Source of the DNA: Verticillium longisporum
Taxonomy: Eukaryota; Ascomycota; Sordariomycetes; Glomerellales; Plectosphaerellaceae
Direction: 5' to 3'
Length of the DNA: 64,000 bases
Assembly (NCBI GenBank): GCA_019188255.1
Contig: JAETXT010000005.1
Location: forward strand, 5,208,001-5,272,000
In this document: in pieces, positions 33,003 through 43,227 of the stretch
Numbering within the stretch: the stretch's first letter is position 1
How the letters are laid out: each line of letters begins with the position of its first letter
Notes under the pieces: generated by a model
Databases searched by the model: none
Told to the model about the DNA's origin: nothing
Seen by the model: the letters and a program-made list of their open reading frames with translations, nothing else
Position numbers and translations under genes: made by a program

Positions 33003-34853
33003 ATGGAAGGTAATGATCTTGACACTACTTCCACCTCGAATGAGCCGGCACCGCTTCGAGTCATCAAGCGCCAGTCAAGACGGATTCGAGGGAGCGATAC
33101 TACCAGCGAGTATGGCAGCACGCGCTCCCGTCGAACCAGCGGGCAGACTGAGGAGAGCATTGGAAGCGCTCCTGGGCTACCGGGCTGGGATCGTCCTTTG
33201 ACCGTGAGGAAGAAGCGGCAATCCGTTTTCTCACCGTCCTACTCTCCGAGCCCTTCAATTCGAGCTCTTCGGCCAGAGCGTTCCTACATGATGCTTCCGC
33301 GCATGAGAGAACGAATCTCTTCCAAGATTCATTCCAACGGCGGCACGCCAAGTCTGAAGTACCCCTCGCCCATCAAAGAGATGCCGGATTCAGTGCTCCC
33401 CGATGGGATGGACGTATATCTTTCCCCAACGCAGCATTCTTCCTACGACAAACATGGAAGTGTTTCGCAATCTCCATATCCCATGGACTATAGCAATGCG
33501 TATCATGCGCCTATCTATCAGGATGCTTATGTGCTCGTGCCGCATATATCGATAACACCTGAGGCTCGGACTTGGGATAACAGCGGTGACGTGCTGTGGA
33601 CTGCGATCGAGATCACCGGCCAAGTTCGCCAGTCGTCGAACTCACAGCCTGCATTTTCGCAACATACGGGCTGCGAAGGCATTGCCCTCCCAGGTAGGTA
33701 TCACTATCTCGTGTTCAATGTCTAGCATGGATATCTCACGCAGGTAGATCCCTTCCGTTACGGCCTACTATTCGATATTCGCATCAACATACAGCCGCTT
33801 AGGGGAGCATTCATCATTGAGCTTTTACAAGACGACCCCATACCAACGCACGTCACCCTTCTCTGATAGCAAGTCCTAGTAGATAGACTAATGCTCTACT
33901 GTAGAACACTTTACGCTGGCTCAACTATTCTCATTCTCGCCCACATTCGCCTCAAGTCACAGCCCGCGAGCATAGCGTCTTCAATATCTGCTTCTCGCCA
34001 GCAATCAGACGATCTCATGGATGACCTCGAGTTTCACCTCGACAGCTCCGTTAGGGACCACCTCTCAATCAGTCTCACGTACGCCCATACGGCTTTCCCC
34101 CAACACTCTCGCTTGTCAGCATCGTTTGACAGAACAGGCATCACATCTGTTCACACCCGCATGGGAACCACGGCGACCGTTTCGCTGAAGCGCCATGCCC
34201 ATCGCTCGTCGTGGAGTTCGCACCCGGTTCTGACCCCAAACCCCCTCTTTCACATTATCACGGCCAACTGGCCGCCAGACCGCGCCGCCAATGCCATCAA
34301 CCGCATACTCACTTGCCGTGCAGCGATACAGTGCTCCGACCCTCATAGACAGTGCAGCATCCAAAATGGGTGTCTTCCTGACGGTAGTCACAGCCCGAGC
34401 CCACCGGACGAGTTGTGTGACGGACGAAAGACGGCACCGCCTGGTCATATGCGGATCCCACGTCGCGAAACCAGCTTGACGAAGAACGCGCCGGGCGGAC
34501 GGCCGGAGCAGACGCGAGTCTTGTGGGCCAATGTGCGCAGGTCGTCCAGGGAGGACACTGATGGTGGTGCGCAGTTGGCCGGCGGGGAACAGGACTCGTC
34601 GGCCGATGCTGCGTGGCCTTCGGATCTGACCCTTCGAAATCGGGCGTCGACGGCTGGGAACACTGTTGCGACAAGTTCACCAAATCCGGTTTTGGCTTCA
34701 GCCTCGTCTGCGGGAGGTTATACGGAGAACCAGAGTTGTCGGGAGTCAGCGAAGGGCGTGAAGGCCCGTAAAGGAGGTCAGACGCTGGCGAGAAGGGGCA
34801 GTGAGAGAGGGAGAAATGACGGTGGGCGGTGGAACTGGTCGAACTGGTGGTGA
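33003..34853 (+). CDS. conserved fungal protein of unknown function, disordered ends with a beta-rich core
   Basis: Three exons: 33003..33693, 33748..33847 and 33905..34853 (579 residues). Intron 1 is GTAGGT...GGTAG (54 bp). Intron 2 (57 bp) would start with GC rather than GT and end TGTAG, with a good ACTAAT branch site. The assignment rests on the conserved run IPT-TLYAGSTILILAHIRL across the join. Domain layout: basic/Ser-rich N-terminus, a core block with DVLWTAIEITG and GLLFDIRINIQP, then DDLMDDLEFHLDSSVRDHL and PLFHIITANWPPDRAANAINRIL, and a disordered basic tail ending NWSNWW. Similar blocks occur in fungal proteins of unknown function (from memory). No enzymatic motif is recognised. 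Confidence 0.65.
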
Positions 34854-35208
34854 TGATGTCCCCAGTACTCAAGCAAGGTACGCCTGGTGCCTTGGCAGGT
34901 TGGCGAACGAGCATAGCCACTTCTCATAGGACATGCCCTTGGATGAGAGACCTCATCAATACACAAATTGAATGGATAAATCTTGTGTTATGTTTTCCTT
35001 GAGCCTGACTGACTACCTGGCGCCGATGGGTGCTCGTAAGCGGAATCCCTGCCTCTTTTTTCTCGATCAACCTGGAAATACCAATCCTGGCCATCCATCA
35101 TGACCATGACCCAAATCTAAAGTTCACTCTTGATTCTCGTTTTCTCGTTCGATTGTTTTCATCCTGAACATTTTTATATAAACAACGTCAACGCGCAGCC
35201 GCACCCTA
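34854..35208. other. convergent intergenic region
   Basis: 355 bp between the conserved protein and ribokinase, which converge. Nothing distinctive; presumed 3' UTRs. Confidence 0.5.
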
Positions 35209-36188
35209 TTAGAGCACCTCATCCCTCCAGGGGATGGAGTCTTGCGCGCCCTTCCTCTCGACCGTCTTGGCCGCAGCGTGGTTGGCGCTGCGAATGGCTT
35301 GCTCAATGTCAAAGGGCGCGCCCTCCTTGGCGGCGCGCACGACGTCGACGCAGTAGGAGCCGACAAAGGTGTCGCCGGCGGCGGTGGTGTCGACGACTGT
35401 GGCCTTCTCGGCGGGGACGAGGGCGTGGCTGCCGGTGGCGTCGGCGTAGAAGACACCGCGGCTACCGAGGGTGATAATGACGTTCTTGACGTTCTGGTCG
35501 AGGAACCACTTGGCGACGCGGTTGCAGCCTTCGGGAGTGTCGAGCTCGGACTCGGGGAGGCGGGAGAGGATGGACGCCTCGGTTTCGTTGACGACGAGGT
35601 GGGCGAGGCCATCGTAGGCTTCGGCGGGAAGGGGTTGGGCCGGGGGCGGGTTGTGGAGGTCAGGAACGCCGGCCGTCTTGGCGGCCTGGAGGGCGACGAG
35701 AACAGTAGGCAGAGGGACCTCGAGCTGCAACACGAGCAGGACCGGGGGCGTGGTCTGGGGGAGGGCGGAGAGGGAGGTGATGGCGGGGGCGTGGTTGGCG
35801 CCGGGGAGAGAATAATGCGGTTCTGGCCCGTGGGCTCGTCGACGATGATGATGGCCGTACCGGTGGCGGCAGTGTCTTTCTTGATCTGGGACGTATCGAT
35901 GCCGTGGGCGGCAAGGTTTGAGAGTAGGAGGGAACCGTGGGAGTCGTCACCAACAGCGCCGGCCATGGAGACGATGGCGGCGGTGGACTCCGAGTTGGTG
36001 GCGTGATCGCGGGCACGCGAGAGCTTCGCACAGGCGACGGCCTGGTTGGCGCCCTTTCCACCGGGCGAAACGGCAAAGGCGTTGGAGGTCAACGTCTCGC
36101 CGGGGAGAGGATGATGGGGGACATAAGAGGTAAGGTCGATGTTAAGGGAACCGAGAACGGTAATCTTGGGCAAGGTTGAGGACGCCAT
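35209..36188 (-). CDS. ribokinase (single-base frameshift)
   Basis: Starts at MASSTLPKITVLGSLNIDLT. The pfkB motif GGKGANQAVACAKL follows, and later DTTAAGDTFVGSY contains the catalytic Asp and anion-hole GAGD-like motif of ribokinases. VVNETEASIL and IITLGSRGVFYA are further family blocks. It phosphorylates D-ribose at O5 with ATP in the cytosol. The N-terminal frame reaches GQNRIILSP, and the GANHAP segment continues in the next frame. The join lies at 35799-35806 (CGCCGGGGA), where one missing base explains the break. The intact product would be about 326 residues, the usual size. No splice pair fits. RIB7 is the neighbour on the same strand. Confidence 0.9.
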
Positions 36189-36755
36189 GGCGGAAGTTTG
36201 GGGGGTATCCGGGCTGAGCGAGGTATTGTGGTTAGGTTTCGCAAGTATAAGAGAGGTTGGCAAGGAGAGCGAAGGGAAGAAGGAGAGAAAACGAGAAGAG
36301 AAAGTCGCAATGATGGTCACGAAGAGCTGCCGGAGTTGGAAAAAAAATTATGAATTAGGCCGTCCAAGGTGCAAGGCGGAGGACGGAGGGGTCCGGTGAC
36401 GATGAGGGAGGGGCAGTAGCAAGTCAGGTACCGGGAAGCGGCGTTAGTACATTGCACTGCGGGGTTCGAGCTCGAGCTGTTCCTGCCTGCCAACCTGCCT
36501 CCTGCCCTACCTGTTCACGGTGCCCACCTCTGACCTGCCTACCTTGGGCAGGCGCGTCGGGCCTGCCCCCGAGGCACTTGCTGTAAGCTTAGGCAAGGAC
36601 GACCCTAAAAGGCGTAGCAACCAGCGAATGGCTCAATTGGCGATCGGGTCTTGGAAGATCTTTAGAAGAAGAGAAGACTGCTGGCTGATTGCCAAGGCAT
36701 ACGCTTTCGACATTCCTACCGATGCACAGCTCCGAGCCAGGAGAAGCCTCCCTCC
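36189..36755. other. intergenic region between ribokinase and RIB7
   Basis: 567 bp between two minus-strand genes; promoter of ribokinase. It contains several copies of the half-site CCTACC/CCTGCC (36480-36560). No gene is seen. Confidence 0.45.
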
Positions 36756-37562
36756 CTACTGCTGAGGTCCGAGCCTTCCGCACAGCACTACATCCTCTCC
36801 AAAAGGATGCCATGAGACATGAGACAGTCTCGCCGCCGAAATGGCAGTGCCATTTTGCTCGACTTGCTCAGGGGAGACTACTACACCTCCCTGGCCCAAC
36901 CACGTCGGCGCGATGGTTACAATGACAGAGTCGACCAAATCGTGACTGGTAGGTGCTAACAGCGAGTTGATGACTTGGCCGCCGCCCTCAATCATGACGC
37001 TGCCTAGGCCCTCGCGGTGAAGCGCCGCCAGAATATCCCGCCACGCGAACCGACCGCTGCCTGCCACGTCCATCTGCACCGTAATGAACTTGCCGCCGTG
37101 CTGCTCGAGCAACCCCCGTCTCGCAGGGTCGACATCCCATCTCGAGGTGATGACGTACGGCGCGAGTCCCAGGCCCGCCCGCGCGACCTCGAGCACCTTG
37201 CTCCGCGCGGACACCTCCCACCGGCAGCTCGGGTCGATAATGATAGGACGCGGCTGCTTCTTGAGGCCGACGCCCTCGATGCGGCAGTTGAGCGCCGGGT
37301 CATCGGCGACGACGGTGCCGACACCCACGCAGATGGCATCGTGGCGGCTGCGCAGGTAGTGCGTCATGGCTTTGGACTCGGACCCTGAAAGCCGCGTGCG
37401 CGTGCCTGGTGCCAGCGACAGCGACGAGTCGAGTGACGTGGCAAAGGTGAGCGTCACGAAGGGCCGTGATTCTGATGTCGCTAGTGCGATTGCCTGCTTC
37501 GAGGGCAGCTGTGCTTCGAGCTTAGCCGCATCGGCAGCGGGGAACCGTAGGCGTTCAGCCAT
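36756..37562 (-). CDS. RIB7: RIB7-type 2,5-diamino-6-ribosylamino-pyrimidinone 5'-phosphate reductase
   Basis: Intronless, 268 residues, starting at MAERLRFP. The RibD C-terminal reductase fold is plain: RPFVTLTFATSLDSSLS near the N-terminus, then SESKAMTHYLRSRHDAICVG and GTVVADDPALNCR (substrate loop), followed by PIIIDPSC and the GSVMIEGGGQVINSLL motif. The enzyme uses NADPH to reduce the ribosylamino side chain in fungal riboflavin synthesis; fungi reduce before deaminating. It is cytosolic. Upstream it faces the HeLo-pseudokinase gene. Confidence 0.93.
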   Translation of the reverse strand: MAERLRFPAADAAKLEAQLPSKQAIALATSESRPFVTLTFATSLDSSLSLAPGTRTRLSGSESKAMTHYLRSRHDAICVGVGTVVADDPALNCRIEGVGLKKQPRPIIIDPSCRWEVSARSKVLEVARAGLGLAPYVITSRWDVDPARRGLLEQHGGKFITVQMDVAGSGRFAWRDILAALHREGLGSVMIEGGGQVINSLLAPTSHDLVDSVIVTIAPTWLGQGGVVVSPEQVEQNGTAISAARLSHVSWHPFGEDVVLCGRLGPQQ

Positions 37563-38111
37563 GGTGAGGGACAGGATCAAAGTGGAAGAACAGGTCGCCG
37601 GCTGAGTATTGTAGTCGACGCAGGTTCGCGGCTGGGTAAAGGCAGGAGGACACCATGCAGCACGAAGGACGACCCCGTGTCAAGCAGACCCTGCAGAGTG
37701 CCACATGGTGGGGGCGCAGATCACAGTCCCAGCCCAGCGCCAATGGATGTTGCATTCGCTAATGTGAGGTAGATAAAGCACCTGAAGTACCTCACGCAAG
37801 TACGGCACAATCGTCGAATCCCAGAGGCCCTGATCTGTAGTGTGCATCCTGTCTTTTTCTCTTCTTTTACAGATGGTATAGAGCTGAGATACCCCTCAGC
37901 AGGTACCTCGTGGCCCTGGCCTTGATCTCAGATGTACCACCAACGTCGCATGATCAATGCAGCCCTGGAGCGGCTGAAGACGACATGCATATAATCAGGG
38001 CGAGCCGCGGTGACTTGGTCGTAAAGCAGAATCGCAGAGTGTGCATTCCCTTCGCACTCTTTTCTGCGCTTGCCAATCTGGCACTTTGCTTCGTAGCTCA
38101 GAGATCTGAAT
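37563..38111. promoter_or_regulatory. divergent upstream region of RIB7 and the HeLo-pseudokinase gene
   Basis: 549 bp between divergent start codons, marking the left boundary of the 38-47 kb accessory block. No specific binding site can be named. Confidence 0.4.
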
Positions 38112-40098
38112 ATGGATGTATTCGGCACTGTGGTCAACGTCACCACGCTGGTCGGCCAGATCGTCATCATCTACCGTCATGTCGCCGCGATGCAGTCCTT
38201 TGGCGATGCTGCCGGTATGTCCTCGGCCAGGTCCCAGTTGCCTTTGTGTCTTCCGCAATATGGCTCTGTATGTTTACCCGGCAGTCACTGACATCTTGCA
38301 GAAGCTGTTGCTGCGAAGATTTCCTTCGAATATTTTCGCTTTGAGACCTGGGCTGAACAAAGCGGCTATCTTGAGATAGAGGACAGAGATGGTCTGACAA
38401 GCGAAGCGGCTCGGTCGGCTCAGTCCACCAGAGGCTCACATTACCTGCTTCAAACAGCAGCCAAGGCTCACGAGATTGTGGCACAAATCCAGAACGTCTT
38501 GGCTGCGACTAGGCTATTATTGGAGAAGAATCAAATCGCAGACAAGCTCACCGATGCGGCAGGCAGCACCAGTGTGCAGCCGGTCTTCTCAGTGCCGCAG
38601 TCGTCTATCATCGCAAAGACCACAGCACGCCAGCAGATCCTCTCACTTCCTTCGTCAGTGAGCTCCATGCCCGCCATTGAACGAGCCACTGCCGCGTCGA
38701 GCAAGCTGAAGTTGCGTCTGGGCAAGGAGACGGGGAGGCTCCGCAAGCTGCGCTTCAGTTGGGGGTTGTTTGGCGAGGATAGCGACATGGCCAAACTCGA
38801 AGACCTGGTTCAACAATTGAGATACTGGAATGATGGCCTGCGTGATATCTTGCCTATACAGCACCAGCTGTCCCACGGCATGATGACACAGGTCAGAGTT
38901 TTGGGTCATTTAAATGATCACCAAGCGCTCGAACATGTTGGGAATGCATCGCGAAGCATCAGCGGCACAGTGTATCAAGATATATATGCTTCTTGTAACA
39001 TGAAGAGAGACAAGCTTGATACAGAACCGCAATTCGACAGTCACATCAAGGCGGACACCGGGCCGTTGGATGTAACAAGGTTGCCGCAGCTCAGTGGAAG
39101 CAGCTCAGCTAGCATTGAGTATCGCCTCACGAGCCTTCATTCCGGTAGGTTACTTGAATGGAATCTAATAGGATATACTGAATATGCTAACAACATCGCT
39201 TAACTCAGGTCAAGGAATGCAGTCCGGGGCCACACGAGTGGTTGTTGAGATTGTCGACTTCAGTGCTATCTCACACCAAGACTCACTAGAGATCCTCAAC
39301 GCCCGGATCAGTCGCCTCAGCCATCTTCTGAGGGCCGCAGCACGTCCAAGCAATTTATACTTGCCTACATGCGAGGGGTATGTCCGCGCCAGCGCCTCGA
39401 AATTCTTCATTCTCTACCGACCTCCCGAACAAGCAGATCCGTTCAAACAGCCCAGGACTTTACTCTGCCTACTTCCTCGCCATATAAACGCGCCAAAGCG
39501 GCCTCCCAGAATGCCGATATTGCCTTCGCTCGAAGAGAGGTACTCCCTTGCCAAGCAACTGGCAGAGGGTCTTCTCAGGCTCCATAGCATCAGTTGGTTG
39601 CACAAGTGCTTCAACAGTAACAATATTCTGTTTTTCCATAGTCCGGACGGCCTGAGCGTCTCTCATCCCGTCCTTGTAGGATTTGGTCTGGGCCGAACGT
39701 CAGACAAAACTTCCGAAACCATCGACGTCCGCCAGATTGGCAGTCATTTTGATCTCTACCAACACCCGGAACTCCGTGCTGACGCACACAAGCGGTACAA
39801 GAAACGCCATGACATTTACTCCCTAGGTCTCGTTTTGTTCGAGATTGGCATATGGCAGAGCATATTCTACTTCAAGAAGGACAATCAAGACGCACAAGAC
39901 TTCAGGAGGACCATCAGAAATGCCTGCGAGAGTCACCTTGCACACTTCATGGGTAAGGCGTATCAGCGAGCCGTGTTGCAGTGTTTGGACGAAGACGACA
40001 TGTGGAAGGAGGCAGAGGGCGATGATGATGATGATTCTTCGGAAACACATGAGGTCTTCTTCTGGAAGGTCGTGCGGGAATTAGGGGGCGTACAGTAG
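38112..40098 (+). CDS. HeLo-like domain plus pseudokinase protein (MLKL-like architecture)
   Basis: Three exons, 38112..38214, 38302..39144 and 39209..40098, giving 611 residues. The N-terminus (MDVFGTVVNVTTLVGQIVII, then FEYFRFETWAEQSG) matches the start of the HeLo four-helix bundle of HET-S-type proteins, which permeabilise membranes in incompatibility reactions. Residues about 320-611 follow a kinase fold: LHKCFNSNNILF (446-457) replaces the catalytic loop and lacks the HRD Asp; LVGFGLGR replaces DFG (Gly473 for Asp); YQHPEL sits where APE is expected; HDIYSLGLVLFEIGIW retains subdomain IX. No glycine loop or VAIK lysine is seen, so it is a pseudokinase. A helical region links the two. 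It converges with the ankyrin gene, 44 bp away. An NLR-type alternative is excluded by absence of a P-loop. Confidence 0.78.
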
Positions 40099-40142
40099 AT
40101 AAAGTAATAAGTTGTCTCTTATGCGAGACAAAACACGTATTT

Positions 40143-42725
40143 TCATGGTTCCGCAGCCTTTGGAACTCCTTCTCCTGCGCCTGTTTCTATGAGCGCTTCA
40201 ACGAGAGCGCTGTTGTCGCCCTTCTTAGCTCTGTCTAGAGGAGTCCGCCCACCAACGAAAGCCACGTCATGTATACCCTTCAAAGACGCAAGAGTCCTGG
40301 TCGACTCGACGCATTCGGTCTCAATAGCAAGCAGAAGAATCCGGGAGGCAAGATTGAGGTCCTGTAGCATCTCGACGTCGAGAAGAGCCTCGATGACATT
40401 CGATAGTACATAATCTTCGGGATTTGAAGAAGCTTCCGCCAACAAAGATAGTAAGTCTTCCTGATCAAGATCTCTTAAACCTACCCCAGTCGTTTCCAGA
40501 AACTTAAGGATATCCGTGCTTCCACCTTGGCATATCAGGCGCCACAGTGTAACCTGGTTCGCGTCATGAACGAGCCACTCTTCGAACTTGGGGAACAGAA
40601 ACTCAAACAACTCCGTCTTCCCGGCCAACGCTGCCGTGCACAGCGCGTTGTACCCGTCCGAAGACGATGCCGAAACGTCCGCGCCATGATGTAGCAGCAT
40701 CGCGGCGATAGACTTGCTTGATGCCAGCAAAAGCGCCGTTTTCCCACGAGCCTGAACAGCATTAATGTCACACCTCCCGGTTTCCAGGAGCTTCTGCACG
40801 ATGTCTTCAGACGTCTGGACCGCGACGTGCAAGGCATTGGTCATGCTGAGAGACATTGTTGAAGGCGACGCCCCGGCGTCGAGCAAGGCCTGCGTGACGG
40901 TTACGTGTTGTTCACTGCAAGCCAGATGCAGCGGAGTGATGCCGTAATCGTTCTTTGCGCGTACGCTTGCGCCCTGCCTCAGCAGCTCTCTTACTGCCGC
41001 CTCGTGGCCTTTGGATGAGGCCCAGTGAAGCGGCGTGTTCCCGTTGCGGTCCTGGTTCTCAGTGCTGATGACTCCGCGGAGCTCCCTGATGATCTCGGCG
41101 CGTCCCTGCAGCGCGGCCAGGTGAAGAGGGGTCTGGCCGTATTGGGTCCTATTGTGTAGGGAGAAACCTCCTTCGGCTAACATATTGAAGATTGTAACGT
41201 TGCCTACCTCGGCGGCGAGGTGGATAGGGGTCACACGGCTGACCTCATTTGCCAAGCTCCTGTCCTCGCATTGCTCCAGGAACGCCTCAACGCAGTCTAT
41301 GTATTCTTTGCGAGTTACTTCCAAGAGGAGTTCCAGTTTGTCCTTCGGTTTGAGCTTGTCGATCGATTGACCGAGCTTCACTAGCTCTCTCGTAAGAGCG
41401 GCGCTGTTTGTTCCCACAACCATCTCTAGGATCTCGCAATCCTGTCGAATCCCAGACAGCTTTGCACCATAAGAGACGAGGATGCTAACGATATCGGCGC
41501 TGCCGCGGCTGATGGCTTCCCTGAGGCGACCGGTGGTAACCTCGGCTCCACGAGAGCAAAGAAGTTGGACGCTTTCAACATGTCGGCCCTGGATGGCAGC
41601 CTTCAGGCTCGTCGCTTCGTAAACGTCGCTGGCGTGTATGTCCGCTCCTTGGTCCAGAAGCCAAGATATGACATCTGTGTGACCGCCGAGAGCAGCACGG
41701 ATGAGAGGTGTCGTTCCATCCTCTGATGCAGCGAATGCGTCGCACCCCCCGGCACGCAGCACCTTCAACGTCTCGAGGTGACCGTTGCCGGCAGAGTGCA
41801 TTGCGGCCGTGGCGCCCGCCTCATCTAGAGTGTTTGGGTCCATCCCGAGGTCGAAAAGGAGCTGCAGGATCTCTGGGCTCTCATCCTGTGCTGTTATGTG
41901 AACTAAATCTCGCCGAAGCCTCCTCTGGCGGAGGACGATGTCTGTGGTGGCTCCAGCATCGAGCAGAGCCTTGACCACCTCTAGTTTCTGGCCTTGGATT
42001 GCCGCGAAGAGTGGCGTGCCGCCGCCCATTGAGTCCTTCACGTTAACTTCGGCGCCGGCATCAAGTAGGTCCTTGGCGATATTGACATGTCCAAAGGACG
42101 CGGCGAGATGCAGTGGCGTGGCGCCGTTGTGGTCAATCGCATCGTTGGGGCTCACGCCGTGGTCGAGCAAATACCGAGCTGCCTTTTCGTCGCCTTGGTA
42201 TGCGGATACCAGTAGGAAGTTGCCTGCGCGAGTTCCATCTTCCAGCAAAAAGTCGATGGAGTCCTCGAAGACATCCATGATTTCAGCCAGATCATCATAT
42301 TGCAAGGCTTTCCTGAAGCCAGCCCAGATAGTGGCAGACGAAGACGCCCCGACAAGATACGCAGCTGTCATGACGCTGCAAAAAGCTACTGCTACGTCCA
42401 AACCCGTCTTTTTTTCGTTGGACTCGACTTCGGGGGACACACCAGCCGTCACAAGCATCATGGCAACGCTCACGGAGTCTGACTTGGCCGCCTCATGGAG
42501 GGCGGTCTCCCCTTTTGAATTCTTTGAGTGCGGGCTTGATCCGGATTGTAAGAGGAATTCAACGATATCATCGTGGCCGTGTCTTGAGGCGAAATGTAAA
42601 GCTGTGTTGCCATCTTCGTCTCGTCGTAGCTCCCTTCGGCGCGGGTCGATCCAGTCTTTGACGATGTCGATATCTCCATCGGCTGCGGCTTCAAAAATCG
42701 TCGCGAAGAAACTGGATTTTGACAT
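40143..42725 (-). CDS. ankyrin-repeat protein
   Basis: Intronless, 860 residues, starting at MSKSSFFATIFEAAADGDID. About 20 ankyrin repeats span nearly the whole protein, e.g. GNTALHFASRHGHDDIVEFL, then GATPLHLAASFGHVNIAKDL and GNTPLHWASSKGHEAAVREL; the C-terminal part is a more degenerate helical region. No effector, kinase or membrane domain is present, so it is a protein-binding scaffold or adaptor. Its 3' end nearly abuts the HeLo-pseudokinase gene and its 5' end faces the kinase-ankyrin gene. Position and domain type suggest work with these neighbours, but that is inference. Confidence 0.9.
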   Translation of the reverse strand: MSKSSFFATIFEAAADGDIDIVKDWIDPRRRELRRDEDGNTALHFASRHGHDDIVEFLLQSGSSPHSKNSKGETALHEAAKSDSVSVAMMLVTAGVSPEVESNEKKTGLDVAVAFCSVMTAAYLVGASSSATIWAGFRKALQYDDLAEIMDVFEDSIDFLLEDGTRAGNFLLVSAYQGDEKAARYLLDHGVSPNDAIDHNGATPLHLAASFGHVNIAKDLLDAGAEVNVKDSMGGGTPLFAAIQGQKLEVVKALLDAGATTDIVLRQRRLRRDLVHITAQDESPEILQLLFDLGMDPNTLDEAGATAAMHSAGNGHLETLKVLRAGGCDAFAASEDGTTPLIRAALGGHTDVISWLLDQGADIHASDVYEATSLKAAIQGRHVESVQLLCSRGAEVTTGRLREAISRGSADIVSILVSYGAKLSGIRQDCEILEMVVGTNSAALTRELVKLGQSIDKLKPKDKLELLLEVTRKEYIDCVEAFLEQCEDRSLANEVSRVTPIHLAAEVGNVTIFNMLAEGGFSLHNRTQYGQTPLHLAALQGRAEIIRELRGVISTENQDRNGNTPLHWASSKGHEAAVRELLRQGASVRAKNDYGITPLHLACSEQHVTVTQALLDAGASPSTMSLSMTNALHVAVQTSEDIVQKLLETGRCDINAVQARGKTALLLASSKSIAAMLLHHGADVSASSSDGYNALCTAALAGKTELFEFLFPKFEEWLVHDANQVTLWRLICQGGSTDILKFLETTGVGLRDLDQEDLLSLLAEASSNPEDYVLSNVIEALLDVEMLQDLNLASRILLLAIETECVESTRTLASLKGIHDVAFVGGRTPLDRAKKGDNSALVEALIETGAGEGVPKAAEP

Positions 42726-43227
42726 TTTCAAGAGTGAATAACGGTGCTCAGGGATTCAATTAAGTGAGCTGTTTCACAGAAAGAACATGCACCACGATGC
42801 ATCTTAGGAAAAGTCACGTCGTATGAAGCTATGGAGTACATTTTCCACTTTGAAATGCATCCAGAGACGTGACTGCAAGGCTATGTTGGTGGTCCCGAAG
42901 CTGAAAAACCATCACATTGGGCAGGCGTTGCATTGCATGAGTGCTGATACTGGTGGCGTCCAATACTCCTCCGTCTTTGCACTCGTCACCCGTGTGATCA
43001 TTCAGCTGCGGACTCGCTCGGATACTCGGCGCGCCCCCGTTTGAGACGCGATCTGTTTCCGTGTCAATCATCGCCTGCTGCAGCGGTGTCCTTGTTTGCC
43101 GTTTAAAGACCATCGATGAAGTGTGTATTCATTGTCATGACTATCACTGAGCCGACTCGGAATCCAATGTGTAAACTCTATCAGGAGCAACAACTACATC
43201 AACTTTCGAACTGAGCTTCCATTAACC
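42726..43227. promoter_or_regulatory. divergent promoter between the ankyrin gene and the kinase-ankyrin gene
   Basis: 502 bp separate two start codons pointing away from each other, so the two genes could be co-regulated. No known site is identified. Confidence 0.5.

Noticed and set aside
35242..36006. Plus-strand 254-residue frame
   Set aside because: Antisense of ribokinase; the pfkB motifs lie on the minus strand.
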